The notes beneath the pieces were generated by a model that had not been told where the DNA came from, searched no databases, and saw nothing but the letters and a program-made list of their open reading frames with translations. The position numbers and the translations under genes are program-made. Below, in pieces: positions 12,728 to 24,786 of a DNA stretch of 60,000 bases; the first letter of the stretch is position 1; each line of letters starts with the position of its first letter. Source of the stretch: Polytrichum commune (taxonomy: Eukaryota > Streptophyta > Polytrichopsida > Polytrichales > Polytrichaceae); contig OX485806.1 of the NCBI GenBank assembly GCA_950295325.1, positions 21,144,001 to 21,204,000 on the forward strand. Direction: 5' to 3'.

Positions 12728-12932
12728 ACAGTTAACTAAGTTTTTTCTTTTTTTCTTTTTTTTTTGAGACAGAAGGCCAACAGGCCAACGCCAAAGCACA
12801 GGAGGCAGTTCACCACCTGCTAAGTTTTCCGTCAAGTAGAGAGAAGATTTCACAGCCGGGATTCGAACCGCCAACCTCTTCCTTGAGATTTGGGGTAGTT
12901 TAAGGTCATCTCGGACCACAGTTAACTAAGTT
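12728..12932 (-). mobile_element. tRNA-derived SINE with perfect target-site duplication
   Basis: The body is 12743-12917, read on the reverse strand. From its 5' end it has an A-box-like TGGTCCGAGATG, then a B box GGTTCGAATCC (12859-12869 on the + strand as GGATTCGAACC), and finishes in an A-rich tail (T-rich at 12743-12764 on +). The 15-bp ACAGTTAACTAAGTT occurs exactly on both sides (12728-12742 and 12918-12932). Together the pol III promoter, A tail and duplication define a SINE. The intact duplication suggests a fairly recent insertion. Confidence 0.9.
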
Positions 12933-13013
12933 AGAACGAACTCCCTTGCCTATCTTTACTGGCCTTGATTAGCCTCTTCCCAACATGACGACCACTTAAA
13001 CCTTCTGAGCTAA

Positions 13014-13474
13014 GGGCCGCTTCACACACGAGTCAAGAGCCGTGACCATGAAATTGTGAGAGCCCAATAGAAAGTGTCCAAAGGCTACCCCAAGACACTT
13101 TTAAAATCATGTAGTGTGATCACATGCCCTCAAGTGTAGTGTGAAATTGTATGTGACTGGGCCCTTGACCAAATGCAATTTCAATGAATTTTCATTCATA
13201 CAGCGTCCTCACATATGATAAAATAGAATAAATCAATAGTTGTGAGTATTTGGAGTATTATGGTCTCCCGGTTTCTTGCATTAGGCCTACCTCCAAGAGG
13301 TGGTTTTTGAAAATAATCCAAGCAACCATGAAACATGATATATTTAATGTCATGTAAGAACCTATGTAGATTTTACATACATATTGTATTCACTTATTCT
13401 GTTACTCCCTCAAGTTTAATGTAAAGTAAATATGGATTGACTTTGCCTTCACTACCAACGAGAATGATGTGAGG
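13014..13474 (-). mobile_element. PIF/Harbinger-type MITE, copy D, end deleted
   Basis: It starts with GGGCCGCTTCACACACGAG after TAA (13011-13013) and runs in reverse orientation through the family's middle (CTACCTCCAAGAGGTGG near 13290). The far end stops at the ACCAACGAGAATGATGTGAGG segment, so the last ~50 bp including the TIR are missing or unrecognisable. A TAA at 13475-13477 may be the partner duplication kept after an internal deletion, or chance. Confidence 0.7.
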
Positions 13475-13477
13475 TAA

Positions 13478-14159
13478 ATTTTGAATCCTTTGGGTTTTCA
13501 AGCCAAAGGTGGATTTGAATGTATTTTATTAGTTACAAATAACTAGAATAAGGTTCAAAAGTCTTTGTGAGTGAAACTGATTTAGTTAGTCATATTAAAT
13601 TCCTCAAAGTTCAATTCAAGCTTAGTTGTTGTGGGATAAACAATTTAGACCCTTATAGTCTATTCTAGTCACTACAATGTATCCCAATGTGGCCTAAAAT
13701 CCACTATGATTATTTATGAGTAGTAGAATATATTATTGAGAAAGATAGAAAAACTAAGATATTGGAACTTCCTCATAAAAACTTCTATAATTTCATCTCA
13801 AAATCTTAGAATGAAATGAAACTACATGGAAATGAAAGAAAAATTTAAGATCTATTTACGGACATAAGATTTGTAAAAATAGACGTTGTGACAAGACGTG
13901 GTAAGCCTCTAAAGTCAATTGTCTTTCACGGACTAGAGGTTTTAAACTATTCATTACAAATCAAGAATATTTATCATTTTTCTATTGACTTAAGATCTTC
14001 CATGACTCAAATACCTTATAGAGTTAATTATCATCTCATAACTAAAAAAATGATTACTAAGATAAAAATAATTTAAAGAGGCAAAAATCAACACAATCAA
14101 ACACACATTTATTCAAGGTATAAACATCACAACACCGTCTTTCAAAGTACTGTATTACT
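13478..14159. other. AT-rich sequence, no gene seen
   Basis: AT-rich with only a 62-codon open frame at 13888-14076 lacking any family resemblance. Confidence 0.5.
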
Positions 14160-14912
14160 GGGGCCATTCACGGTTAGGGTACTACTTTTGGCCGTCTAAC
14201 GGAAAACGGACTTTTTTGGATAACTTCACATGCTTGGTATGCTTAGATTTGTATTGTGAAGCATATTTTGGATCATACCTACATTTCATACTCCATATCG
14301 AGTACACTAACAAAGTTAATTTAGAAGGAATAGGGTCATCTAAGATATCCTTTTGATTCCTTAAAGGACATTCAGGAGTGCTGTCTTAATTGTTCACCTT
14401 AAGATCAAGGAATGAAAAGGACAACAAGAATCAATCGGAACGATCCCAAATTTTTTCCTCACACTCATCGTTCAAGTGTGTACCAATAGAACCAAATATG
14501 TATTGAATAGCAATTGCCCAACTTTACATGTGGCACCAAACAAGTCCAAATATACATATAATCACGGCCACACGTAAAAGGAACGTCTAGTATTAGAATT
14601 GGACAAAAAAAATTATATGAATGGACACATGACACTTTTACCAAGGTACCAAGATACATAACAGGAAATAATTGACCACCAATGCACACCTAAATAGCAA
14701 AAAAATGCCACTGATGTGGCCTAGGGTTTAGGGTTTAGGGTGATTATTAAATAATAATAAAAATCTTTCTTGATAAAGCTTATGAACTATCTACTTATTT
14801 ATGTAAAATTTATTGATCAAATAATAGTAAATCATGATAAAAACCAAGATCAATGCGACAAAGTCCTGAAGTCCTGTGTCCCGAAAGTAGTACCCTGATT
14901 GTGAATGGCCCC
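14160..14912. mobile_element. Non-autonomous TIR element, 753 bp
   Basis: The left terminus GGGGCCATTCACGGTTAGGG, then TACTACTTT, matches the inverted right terminus GGGGCCATTCACAATCAGGG, then TACTACTTT, giving TIRs of about 30 bp. TACT lies just outside both ends (14156-14159 and 14913-14916), a possible 4-bp target duplication. The interior is AT-rich; a 74-codon reverse frame (14465-14689) resembles nothing known. A TAGGGTTTAGGGTTTAGGG run sits near 14722. The superfamily is uncertain. Confidence 0.7.
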
Positions 14913-15092
14913 TACTACTCTAAGTCTTCAACTACAGCTAGAAGTATTAGATAGGCTAACACTCAATACTAATATACTTCAATAAAGATAATTAAATTCT
15001 TCACTCAAGGTTGAGAGTTGGCATGAGCTGAGTTGATGATGATAGAAGAAAGGTCCGAGCCTTCTCACTAGAACAAAACGCACATTTTATGA

Positions 15093-15640
15093 CTGCAAAT
15101 TATGACTACTTTAAGTCATAAAATCCCAAAATATAACTGACGAGGCACCGGAGGAAGATGATGCGCGCGGTGACTGGGTCCAATCATTACCGACGAGTCG
15201 CTTCGGACATCAGTCATATGAATATATACGGTAGTTTAGGCATACAAAAGGACAAAATCTACGATCCTGACAGCACGTGGGACATGCTTTGATTGGCCTT
15301 GGAGTCTGTGCGTTTTTTTGACATCCCCGGGCAGAAAAAAACCAATCCGACGTGATATGTGACTATGTGTAGTCATGTTTTTTGCTGACGTGTAATATGA
15401 TTGTGGCGAGTCATAATTTGGCCGATGTGGCAAACCACATGGAATGTGACTCCTAGTTTTATCACTGCTTGTAGTCAAGTTTCTGTGGCGTTAGCCGAAT
15501 TTTTTGTTGGGATGTCATTATTATAGCCTATAGTCATATTTTTGTTGACATGTATTGCACAATATGACATGATGGAGTGATATCTTCTGCGATGGAGAGT
15601 CACATTACATGGTTTTTTTGCGCGGTTGTGATTGTATTGG
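15093..15640. repeat. CACTA left subterminal repeat zone
   Basis: Repeated short words TATGACT, AGTCATA, TGTGACT and GAGTCATAAT in both orientations, spaced irregularly every 15-40 bp. Similar words recur at 16380-16570, 16940-17085, 18180-18480 and 20290-20575. In CACTA elements such motifs bind the element's TnpA protein; that role is inferred here. Confidence 0.7.
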
Positions 15641-15955
15641 ATTAGATCCGCATTACTTCCAGTCGTGAATGTCAGTCACATTTCGAATACATTCTAAGCG
15701 GTTACAACGCATTCAAGTCATGCGTTACATAACTGAGCCAAGTAAGAAAAACAATTGTCATGGGTCTATACGAATATGTAGCAAGTTCACTTTACATATA
15801 TATGGAAAACAATCATTGGAGACACAAATTGCACAGATAAATATAAATAAATATAATGATATTTTGTAGTCAATATCGCGAAACATTTCCAAATGTGTAA
15901 GTCTCTGCTACATTTATCATCAACATGTAAACTACCTAATTGTAAAAGGTTTGTT

Positions 15956-18673
15956 TCATTCCTCCGAGATAGCCTTGAGTGCTTCTATAGGCCACTTGGT
16001 GGTGGACTTCAACGCATCGTCTAAACGTACCATCGGTGGGTCGTCGTCGTTGTTGCCCTCGTACAACAATACGGATTCTACTCCCGGCTCAATTGAGGAC
16101 ACGCTCACAGATACGTTGCCCTCCTCAATGAGTCACCCGTGGAGTGTGCCTTCTGCAAGGCTCACGGTGACTCTGTGAGCCACCACATTTGCTTTGGCCT
16201 TGTTGTCCTTGTCCAAGTCAAATATTTTGACATTAGATCCCGTAGCCAATGGAAAAGGTGCTTCCTCCAACAACTTTGGAGCTGCTTCTAACAATAGGGG
16301 AGCGGCCTCCGATGCCTGCGTCTACATTTCAAGTCATAATTGTTAAAAAAACAAAAAAAAACAAATGGAATTTTAACATGTTGGTCCTTGTTTGATACAA
16401 CGGACATTTTATGACACAATCCCGTAACACATAAGTCACAAATTTATGACTCATCCATGTGATACAATACTACTTATAACTGCTCCTTGTCGCTTTCATC
16501 ATTTCATAACAGGTCCATGTTATATACAATCCGTATTTTATAACTCAACATTGTTATAGATCCATGTCATATGTTTCAGCCAAAACAAAGATATATAAAT
16601 GCGAACAAATATAGTAGGCGGACGGCTGGAAGGCAAATTTTTTTCTCTCTCGCCAATGCACGCCAAGTAGGACGTGCATTCCGGTTCGCCAATAGTTTCT
16701 CCGCCTCATCCTTCCTCTTCTTGGCCGCGGATTTCTCTTTTCTCATTGGAGGTTGGCTGCTAGTATCTGTTGTGGTGTTAAATAGGGGCTCGGTTGCAGC
16801 AGTCAACCCAGTATGCCCAGATTCCGCAAACTTCCCACTTGCCCTCTTGTCCTAATAATTTACATAAACGGTGTATTAGTGATGCATGTTTGTAGTGGAC
16901 GGACCAAAATTATTACAACAATGAGGTTCTAAGCATGAATACATGGACATTACATGTCACAAAAAATTTGACTCCAATGAGTGACAATGCTGGAACATGA
17001 CCCCAACGAGTCACAATGAAAGCCACATTTTTATGACTCCAAGGAGTCATAATCATTGGAATGTGACTAAAGTGTGTTATAATCACTTACCATTTGCCCT
17101 CTTGTCCTAATAATTCACATAAAATAAATATTAGTGATGCATATTTCTACTAGACGGACAAAATTGCTACAACAACGAGGTTCTAAGCATGAATTTAAAG
17201 CCCGTACCTGAGGCGATACATCCGCGACCTCGACTGCGCCAACTCGCGCGCCATCGCGTCCCCCAACCCCGTGATTCTCACTTCCAACGAAGCAGGTAGT
17301 ACCTTGTCCCCCGTGTTTCGCTTCTGCACCTCGTCAAGAAGCTGCTTCACCATAGCCTTTATATCCTCCAACTCCCCCTTCACGCTGTCCTGGAAGTTGT
17401 GCAGCTCGCTCCGCACCTCTGCGAGGCCCCTATATCCCGCTCTTGCATTTGATGCATTTGAGAGTGGCCCTCTTAAAGACGACGAACAGTTGCGGCCTGA
17501 GTTTCCTAGTATCGCAAGCTCGGTTTCAACCTCCAGCTGCATGGGCGGCCGATCCGAATATGCGGCTTGTGAAAGAAGCAATTGTCCAACCATGTAAAAT
17601 ATGCAAAGATATCAAAACCAACCAACAATGTATCATAAGCCAATGGAACCTGTGGTTTCATTTTGTGACATGACGGAATTATATGACTCTCACAATGTGA
17701 CTGGAATGATTGATATGGATGTGCAAAGTCATCTCAAACATATTCTGCCTATAAACGGCTGCCTTCCGTCTCTTTGGTTTCGACCGCTCGTCCTCGGATG
17801 TCTCCTCTTCGTCATGTTCGTCCTCTTCATCATCGGTATCCCTCTCAGCAAGTTGTTTTTTTCCCTTCGCCCGGGTGGTCACACCCCAACCACCACCCGG
17901 CTCTAAAAATGGGCCTGGCTCTCCCAGAGGCACGCCACGACTGCTCTTAAAAACACACGCAAGCTCTTTCGAAGTCATTTCCAAAACCGGCAATGAAATT
18001 GCCGAGAAACTAGCAATTATGCGAAATACTTCCACTTGCATGCCATCAGGCAGATTAACAATTTTTCTTATCAAATTTCTTAGTACATTGTCCATTTTGG
18101 CAAAAATGGAGGAAGTCGCGGGAACCACACTGTTGAGTACAAACGGGAGTTAATACATGGACATTACATGTCCCAAAAATTATGGGTCCAAAGAGTGACA
18201 ATGCTGGAACATGACTCCAACGAGTCACAATGTCTCCACATTTTTATGACTCCAAGGAGTCATAATCATTGGAATGTGACTGGAGTGCGTCATAATGACT
18301 TTAAAATATGACTGGAGGGAGTCATAATACTTGGGACGTGAGTCTAATGAGTCCCAATGTAACAAGATAATAACCTGAGGGAGTCATAATGCTTAACACA
18401 TGACTGCAAACAGTCATGTCTTGAGCAAGTTGTATGCAAATTATAACTGTAAGGTGTCATATAGGTTAGAACATTTATAAGCATCACATGTTGTTGACTT
18501 GCAACCCTAGCGGTAGCAGGTCCGTTAGGGTTTAGGGTTACGTACCTGGGGTCTTCAGGCTTCTTGAAATTTAATGTACCAATCGGTGACAGACCTAGTT
18601 CCCGCAGCTTTCGATTGTTGTCCTCGATGTTCTTCTTCTGCAACCTTTTGTACTCCGGAATCGCTCCCGCCAT
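15956..18673 (-). CDS. TNP1/TnpA-like CACTA accessory protein gene, five exons, one in-frame stop
   Basis: Reverse-strand gene inside the CACTA element. Exon 1 (18673-18546) starts MAGAIPEYKRLQKKN and ends at donor AG/GTACGT. Exon 2 starts at 18129 after ...CAACAG and encodes a segment rich in Asp/Glu and Arg/Lys (DDEEDEHDEEE, KPKRRK) that could be a nuclear localisation signal. Exon 3 (about 17565-17208, donor AG/GTACGG) contains a probable coiled coil (AEVRSELHNFQDSVKGELEDIKAMVKQ is the region). Exon 4 is about 16843-16624. Exon 5 (16321-15956) carries the diagnostic C-terminal domain: VNVVAH-like start, GNVSVSVSSIEPGVES, then DDALKSTTKWPIEA, resembling the plant transposase TNP1/En-Spm domain. 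A TGA at 16133-16135 interrupts this domain (CGA to TGA would explain it). The exon 2/3 junction is not settled. Known TnpA proteins bind subterminal repeats; that is the likely role. Confidence 0.75.
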
Positions 18674-18749
18674 GATTGTACATTAGTAAAATCCACATTA
18701 GTGTTTATTGAGGACAATAAGGTTGTCCCGATTACTGTTGTTTGTGTCT

Positions 18750-20210
18750 TGTAAAGTAACAGTTCTCATCGATTTTTTGTTGGTGCTTCAGATCACCGGA
18801 GAAGGTGTCCAACACCCAGCACCTCAACAAAAAGACACGGAAATTGCCTCTACAGGTGAGCTCCGCTTTCTCCTGGGGTATTAGTTTGTGTGTGTGGGGT
18901 ATTAATATGTTGAAAGTAAGCGAATCCTTCAGTCGAAGGTTGTAGTCACTTGTAGCAACAAAGCCTATAGTGTTCCCATGTTCATGAAGAGACAAAACCT
19001 AGGGACAACCACACACTCTAGTCAATTTTGTGCAACTAAAATAATGTCCACTACAACAACCAAGGTATCAGCTGTAATATACTATGGAACATTCATGATA
19101 GAAATTCACTAATATATGAAATGTTGCCAAGATGAGCAGAAGTTCCACGCCACGGTAATAGGGTCCCCTTCCACGGCATTAGAAGGAAGACGTGCAGTAA
19201 TAGGGTCCCTTACCCCACGGCTATAGGACCACCAGCGGGTTAATGAAGGGAATACTAGGATTTTGGTTAAGGACAATTATGTTAATGTAGAAGGAGGTAT
19301 TATTAAGCAATTATGAGGTATATAGGATTAGGTATACATTCCATTAGTAGAAGTATACAAGATTTTGTTTAGGACAATTATGTTAATGTGACAGGAGATA
19401 TTATTAAACAATTATGAGGTATATAGGACTTCATATACATTCCATTAGTAGAAGTATACAATATCAAAGCATTATAAGATTTAATCAATCAATTATGTAA
19501 GCATTGATTAATTCTTATAGATGACATACAATGTAGCTACGGCAAGGATATAGTTAAATCTTAAAAAGACGAACATTAAGGTAGTTTGACGGTTATAACC
19601 GTTTGTGTTAAGTACTATCCACAAACGTCATAGATAGGTAATATCTAGAAAAGTAGAGATTACAACTACTCCAAATATAGATTTGGGTAGTAAGAAAAGA
19701 CTATATAAAGCAAGGAGTTTTTAGGGACTAACACCTCATTTCAATGCAACGAAGTTATCTTAAGATTGAGTGTCAAAACCACTTGCTCGCTCATGTATAT
19801 GTAAACTTCTACATCAAGTACATAATAAACGAAGACGACATGCCAAAGTTACACGGGAATTCTTGTTCAAAATTTCTAGGACAATCACATGCATCAGTCC
19901 AAGGTTCATATGTAGACACAAAACCCTCGAACCCTAAAAATTTGTGACATGCATACGTATAACCTCACCGCCCCTCTCAAATTGGTTGTGATGTGACCGC
20001 ACATGTTCAATTAGTCTCTTGGCAATAATTACTTTAAATACTCCTCCCCAATTTCCCCCCTATATTCCCTAAAAATAAATAAATAAATTATTCAATAAAT
20101 AAACATGGGCCATTCCCAATTTTCATTGCCGTTCATACTGCAGAACAAAAAGTACTTAATTTTGACCAAAATTTTTCATTTTTAAGTAAATACCCCAAAC
20201 CATAATACTA
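18750..20210. other. CACTA noncoding region upstream of the TNP1-like gene
   Basis: Lies between the gene start and the right subterminal zone, so it should hold the promoter. An 87-codon reverse frame at 18732-18995 is unassigned. A tandem duplication lies at 19259-19462. Nothing resembling the missing transposase is visible. Confidence 0.5.
19259..19462 (+). repeat. Two-copy tandem repeat, 102-bp unit
   Basis: 19259-19360 and 19361-19462 share GATTTTG, AGGACAATTATGTTAATGT, TATTATTAA(G/A)CAATTATGAG and CCATTAGTAGAAGTATACAA in the same order. A local duplication inside the CACTA element. Confidence 0.8.
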
Positions 20211-20590
20211 GATAATGAGTCATGGGGCAAAAACACAAGCGGCCCGTCTAGGGCAGCCTACATTTTCAAGGGCTGCCCAAAAAAGGGAAAAAAATGGCCC
20301 TCGTCAAAATGTGACTGAAGAATATGACTCACAGAAAAATGTGATTGCCACATATGACTGGGCATCCACCAGACACATTCCCCGTCGTTCCCTATGAAGG
20401 CACACGTTGTTCCCATACGCCATATATGGTACATTTGCCGAATACTACAGTGTTATATGACTGTGAGTCATATTTTTGAATTTCGTCCCTCCCAAAGGTC
20501 GACGCTTGGCCAAATGTGACATCCTGTAGTCACCAGTCATCCCCAGTCACATTTCCCTAGTCACAAAATACCCAATATGTTGTAGTGTCT

Positions 20591-22506
20591 GTAGGTGGAA
20601 GTTGAATATGAGAGATGATTGAAGAATAAATTGAACCCTCATTTTAAAGGGGTCGCCTTAAGTAGTAGGGGTGAGTCTCTTCTTTGACTTGCGTTGCGTT
20701 CTCTATCCAGTTGACTTGTTGTAGTATTTTTGACCATTCATTTGATTTGGATGCTTATTTAAAAGACTTAGTTTCGCCATCTTTCATCTATTATTGATTT
20801 TGTAGTATCAAAAGATATTTGTTACGTGAAATCCAACATTGTCAAGACAAATTTTACTAACTTAAAAATTAGATTTCATCAACAACGTCTAAAGTTAATT
20901 TGCCTCCACCCGTTCGATTATCTTAGCATCATGTCATCTCGGATCCCTTAGAATGAGCATTTTAATCTCATATCATCAGTCTTGAATCAAGTCTCTCTCT
21001 TATCGATTTATCTTAATGCTCTAATGACGTACGTTGACTTTAGCTCAACCATTTTTAGACCATATACCAATAGTTCTCTCTTATTCATTGTTTAGCCTCT
21101 CATCCATCTAAACTCATTTTCATTCATAAAATCATTATCACTCCTATCATAATTCTTTCATTATCTTTAATTCTTACAATAAAATAACTAAATTGATTAA
21201 AGAGTCAAATAAAACCTTCGCACTTTCGTCTTACTAGAATTAATGTTAACAATGTTATCCTCCCCCATAAGAGTGTGACGAGTACCTAAGACGGGGTCTT
21301 GTGCGTAGCATGTATTGACACCTCTCATTACAATTGTAAAGACGAGGGTTTATGCACAACATGTGGATTCAATAGAGACAAACTCTATTTTTTTTCTGTG
21401 TAGGTTGTGACATTGGTGTGGGAGAAGACAAAATTGAGGGAAAAATCCTTAATCAAAAGGAATTCCCTCATTGCCAAAGGTGCAACTGTGATAAATGTAA
21501 AACAAGTATTGGGCATTGTGGCTACCTAACTATTTCAAGCTCTTTGATTGCATTTGCATGGGTGAGCCTACTGGAGATATGTCGTTGGCTTCAACAACTG
21601 GGTGTGAGGGCTAGCTAGGAGCGCCATCCATAGTGTAGGGTTTGATGGCAAGGCCTAGCTCCATAACAATGTATGTAGCTTGGAGGATTTGTTGAAGGTT
21701 ACGCCAGAAGAAGCCCAAAGGAGAGGAGTTGTCTTCTTCTTGTGAGTTCAACCTACTGTTTTGTTTGGTAGCCATGTGGTTGGGATGTCATGGTGGAGTG
21801 CGCCTAGCTTGTTGTGAGGCCAAACCCCCCACCCTTAAGCGTCCGTAGTCCGAGTAGTGGGTTTGGGCTCACATTCCTCCGCGGTATTGGATTTGGACTT
21901 GGATGAGTCCATAGTGCAAGGTTCACCCTTCAAGTGGTCTTGGATTTAACTGGAATTTCACTTTTAACAACTCAATGTACAATTTCAATACGTATGTGGA
22001 GAATGCACAAGTTAACTATGTTATTTTAACCTCCTTATGCTCAGGTGCTATTTTGTCTTTGTTTGCTTCTAACGTCCATCCGGCCGCTTTAGCTACACAA
22101 GCCCTTAAGGATATCCCTCTCCTAAATGGAGTCCGTGCCGTTGACTCTATACTACCACTTGAACTATCACTTGTGTATTCCGTATCGCTACTATAAGAGG
22201 TCTCACTTGGTGTCTCCATACCGTACATAAGCCTTTAAGTATTAAGAAATACTTATGTGACTTATGTCAATCTCTCCCTCGCACCTTTGGTCTTTGCTTC
22301 CTTTGTCTTGCCATCGCGAGAGTGCTCCACATTCTCCATTCATTTGTGCACGTGGTTTATTTTTAAAGAGAGGATGCAAGTGTTAAAAAAAACACTATTC
22401 TCTATAGTCAATCTCAAATACATTTACTTGTGAAAGCCACCATAACACTAACTAGCATAATGTAACTAACTACTTGTCTATGAGCTAATTAGGTAGGCTA
22501 TCTACT
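20591..22506. other. No gene recognised
   Basis: AT-rich to 21400, then mixed composition. A reverse-strand frame at 22016-22228 (70 codons, Ser/Thr/Glu-rich start METPSETSYSSDTEY) could be the start of a decayed gene or retroelement gag but has no recognisable domain. The forward frame 21418-21618 has a CQRCNCDKC cluster, too little to name. Confidence 0.4.
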
Positions 22507-22712
22507 AAGCTCCTTCATGAACCCATCTCTTTACTTTCTAATTACATAAACCTAGCTCCTTCATAAACCCAGCTCCTTCATAAACCCAGCTCCTTCATGA
22601 ACCCAGCTCCTTAGCTTCTAACTAAACAAACCCAGGTCCTTCATAAACCCAGCTCTTTACTTTCTAACTAAACAAACCCAGCTCCTTCATAAACCCAGCT
22701 CCTTCATGAACC
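22507..22712 (+). repeat. Minisatellite, ~18-bp unit
   Basis: Repeats of CTCCTTCATAAACCCAG and variants (CATGAACCCAG; TCTTTACTTTCTAACTAAACAAACCCAG), interrupted by longer variants. About ten 18-bp units are discernible. Confidence 0.8.
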
Positions 22713-22827
22713 CACAACTTTGTAGTTGTAATCCCCAACTACCTCACTAATTATTCAAGCCCTTAACTAATATTCCTACCTAATTTCCCTAATTCTACTA
22801 ACAACCCCTTTCTAATCACACAATTCT

Positions 22828-22865
22828 TCTCTAATCCTAAAATCCTAAAATCCTAAAATCCTAGA
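22828..22865 (+). repeat. Short tandem repeat TCCTAAAA
   Basis: Four to five copies of the 8-mer TCCTAAAA in succession, followed by GAGAGGAGAGGGGGAGAGAG purine-rich sequence. Confidence 0.8.
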
Positions 22866-24454
22866 GAGGAGAGGGGGAGAGAGAATTTCCTAACTTCACT
22901 AAGACTAACTAATCCACACAAGTATATTTTTGCACTCATCACAACATCAAGTGCTCAACTCTTAAACATGGAATTTGCAACCACGTGTATTCAAAACATG
23001 AACTTTAAGTACCACAAATTGGAATCATGAATTAACTTTAAAATCCTTCACGTCAACACTAATTCTACCAAGAGGTCAAGCCCTCTTCAAGGCTAACAAG
23101 CCTTGGCTCTCAAACTAAAAACTAAGCACACACATGTGCTCCAATATGGCTTCCCACACCCACACTTATAACTCGTGGGGTGCCTTGGAGCACAAAGGAA
23201 AGAGAGGATGAGTGAGGGAAGAATGAGGGATTATATAGTAAGCTTGAGGGGGTGAGCACCCTCAAGGCTCACGATAAGCCCTTGAGATTTCCTCCTACTT
23301 AGTAGGCGCCAATCCTATCTTCTAAGCCTTCCTCCCTCAAATGATCAACAAGGATCCTAATTCGAACATTTAACTAGCCTTGGCTTTCTACCTACCACAC
23401 TTTACCAAACTTGGGATGCTTCAACCCAAACTTAGCCTCCTTCGCTTTCCGCCGCCATAACTTTCTCCCCTTACTTTCCCAAATCGTCGCTCACCACTTA
23501 ATTCAAACCACGATGCTTAACTCGTGATTTGATTGGTGCTTTGAGAATTTGCTTATCCTCCACCTTGCATTCTTCCTTGGGCCTTCCCCATTAAGAGGCC
23601 ATGATGAGGTGGTCCACTTGTGCGCTCCATGTGATCCTCCATTCATCCCAATTCGAATGCACTTGCCTCTTGAGTCACTTTGGTTGTCTCCATCCATTTG
23701 TACTAGCCTACTCACTAACTACTCAATCCAAGTTCTCCTTACCTATCCTCATTCACTCAAATCCTTCCGAAGGTAAAAACACAATAACAACTCACATCCT
23801 AGCCTCTTACAACATGGTACTTCTAAGACTAACATTTCACTCTTTTTATATTTTTGTGAAGTAACATGCTACTTCAAAGTGCATCAACTAACGTTTCAAG
23901 GGTCTAAGACTAAATGTGGGCACCCTTTTGGGCTCACACTTGTGGGTGAGGGGAGATGCAAACATAACAACCAGAGCAAGATGTCAGTTTAGACTATGGG
24001 ATGGTGATGAGTAAATTCATGTGGGTAGGGCTTGGTATTGGGTGTTTACAATTTGAGGACCATGGATTGGAGTGAGAGAGATTGCGGTGGGATAGTGGAG
24101 TTTTAATGGTGGCCGTGTGAGGATCTAGGGTGGAATAATCTACATGTTGATTGTGTAATGTAAAGAATAGTTGTTGGTGTGTAGGGGGTGCATGTTTTTT
24201 TTGTTTTTTTTTTTTGAATGGAGCTTATGGTGTGTATCATCAATGTGATTGTGGTGGGAGATGTGTGGGTGAGGGGAAGAGGTTCGAGGTGTGAGGAATA
24301 GGGTTTGTGGGCATATTTCTAATATAGAGTGTTGGTGATGGAAGGGGGACTAGATGTGTGCATGTGTGGATAAGGTTGCAATTTTGGTGGGGTGTAGGTG
24401 CGCATTTTTGGTACAAAGGAGGATTTTGTGGAGGAATTGCAGAGAGGTGTTGTG
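22866..24454. other. No gene recognised
   Basis: Pyrimidine-rich to 23900, then G/T-rich. Open frames at 23503-23864 on both strands overlap each other and show no family resemblance. No paired LTRs could be found by eye. Confidence 0.4.
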
Positions 24455-24786
24455 CTTGGCGTCAGTGTGTATGTTTGACAAATTTCATTTGACATTCAAC
24501 TTCAAATCCAAAGTGTCACGTGACGTTTTCAAAAACACAAAACGAATGTCAATTGACATCTACATTTTCTTCTAAAATGTCACCTCAATGTCACATGCCT
24601 AGGGGTACGTGTCATTTCAATTTTTAAATGTCAATTAACGTGTGTTTTTTCTTCACGAGTCACACAACATGTCAACTTCTAAATCGTGCGTGTCAATTGA
24701 CGTGCATTTTATTTTTGTGCAAGTTTTTGCGTGTCAAATGTCAAAAACTTGCAAAAACTTTGTCAAACATACACACTGCTTGGCGT
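24455..24786. mobile_element. hAT-type MITE with 8-bp target duplication
   Basis: Element 24463-24778 (316 bp) begins CAGTGTGTATGTTTGACAAA and ends with its exact inverse, a perfect 20-bp TIR of the CAGTG type seen in hAT elements. CTTGGCGT flanks it on both sides (24455-24462, 24779-24786), the 8-bp duplication diagnostic of hAT. The interior repeats TGTCAATTGACA, TGTCACGTGAC and TGTCAAATGTC words, likely subterminal transposase-binding motifs. No coding capacity. Confidence 0.92.

Larger units (their letters stand above)
15066..20587 (-). mobile_element. CACTA (En/Spm-like) transposon, complete ends
   Basis: The left end is CACTAGAACAAAACGCA and the right end, inverted, CACTACAACATATTGGG. 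TCT sits immediately outside both ends (15063-15065, 20588-20590), the 3-bp duplication expected of CACTA elements. Both subterminal zones and the introns carry dozens of short ATGACT / AGTCAT words in both orientations, as expected of TnpA-binding subterminal repeats. The only gene recognised is a TNP1/TnpA-like protein on the reverse strand; no TnpD-type transposase was found in the 5.5 kb. The element therefore looks non-autonomous or deleted. It is more GC-rich than its surroundings in the coding part. Confidence 0.9.

Noticed and set aside
12859-12869. Functional tRNA gene from the GGTTCGAATCC box
   Set aside because: No acceptor or anticodon stems; the A tail and target duplication show a SINE.
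14722-14742. Interstitial telomere
   Set aside because: Only about three TTTAGGG units; too short and inside a transposon.
22016-23864. LTR retrotransposon with a gag-like start (METPSETSYSS)
   Set aside because: No paired LTRs, primer-binding site, protease or reverse transcriptase motifs found.
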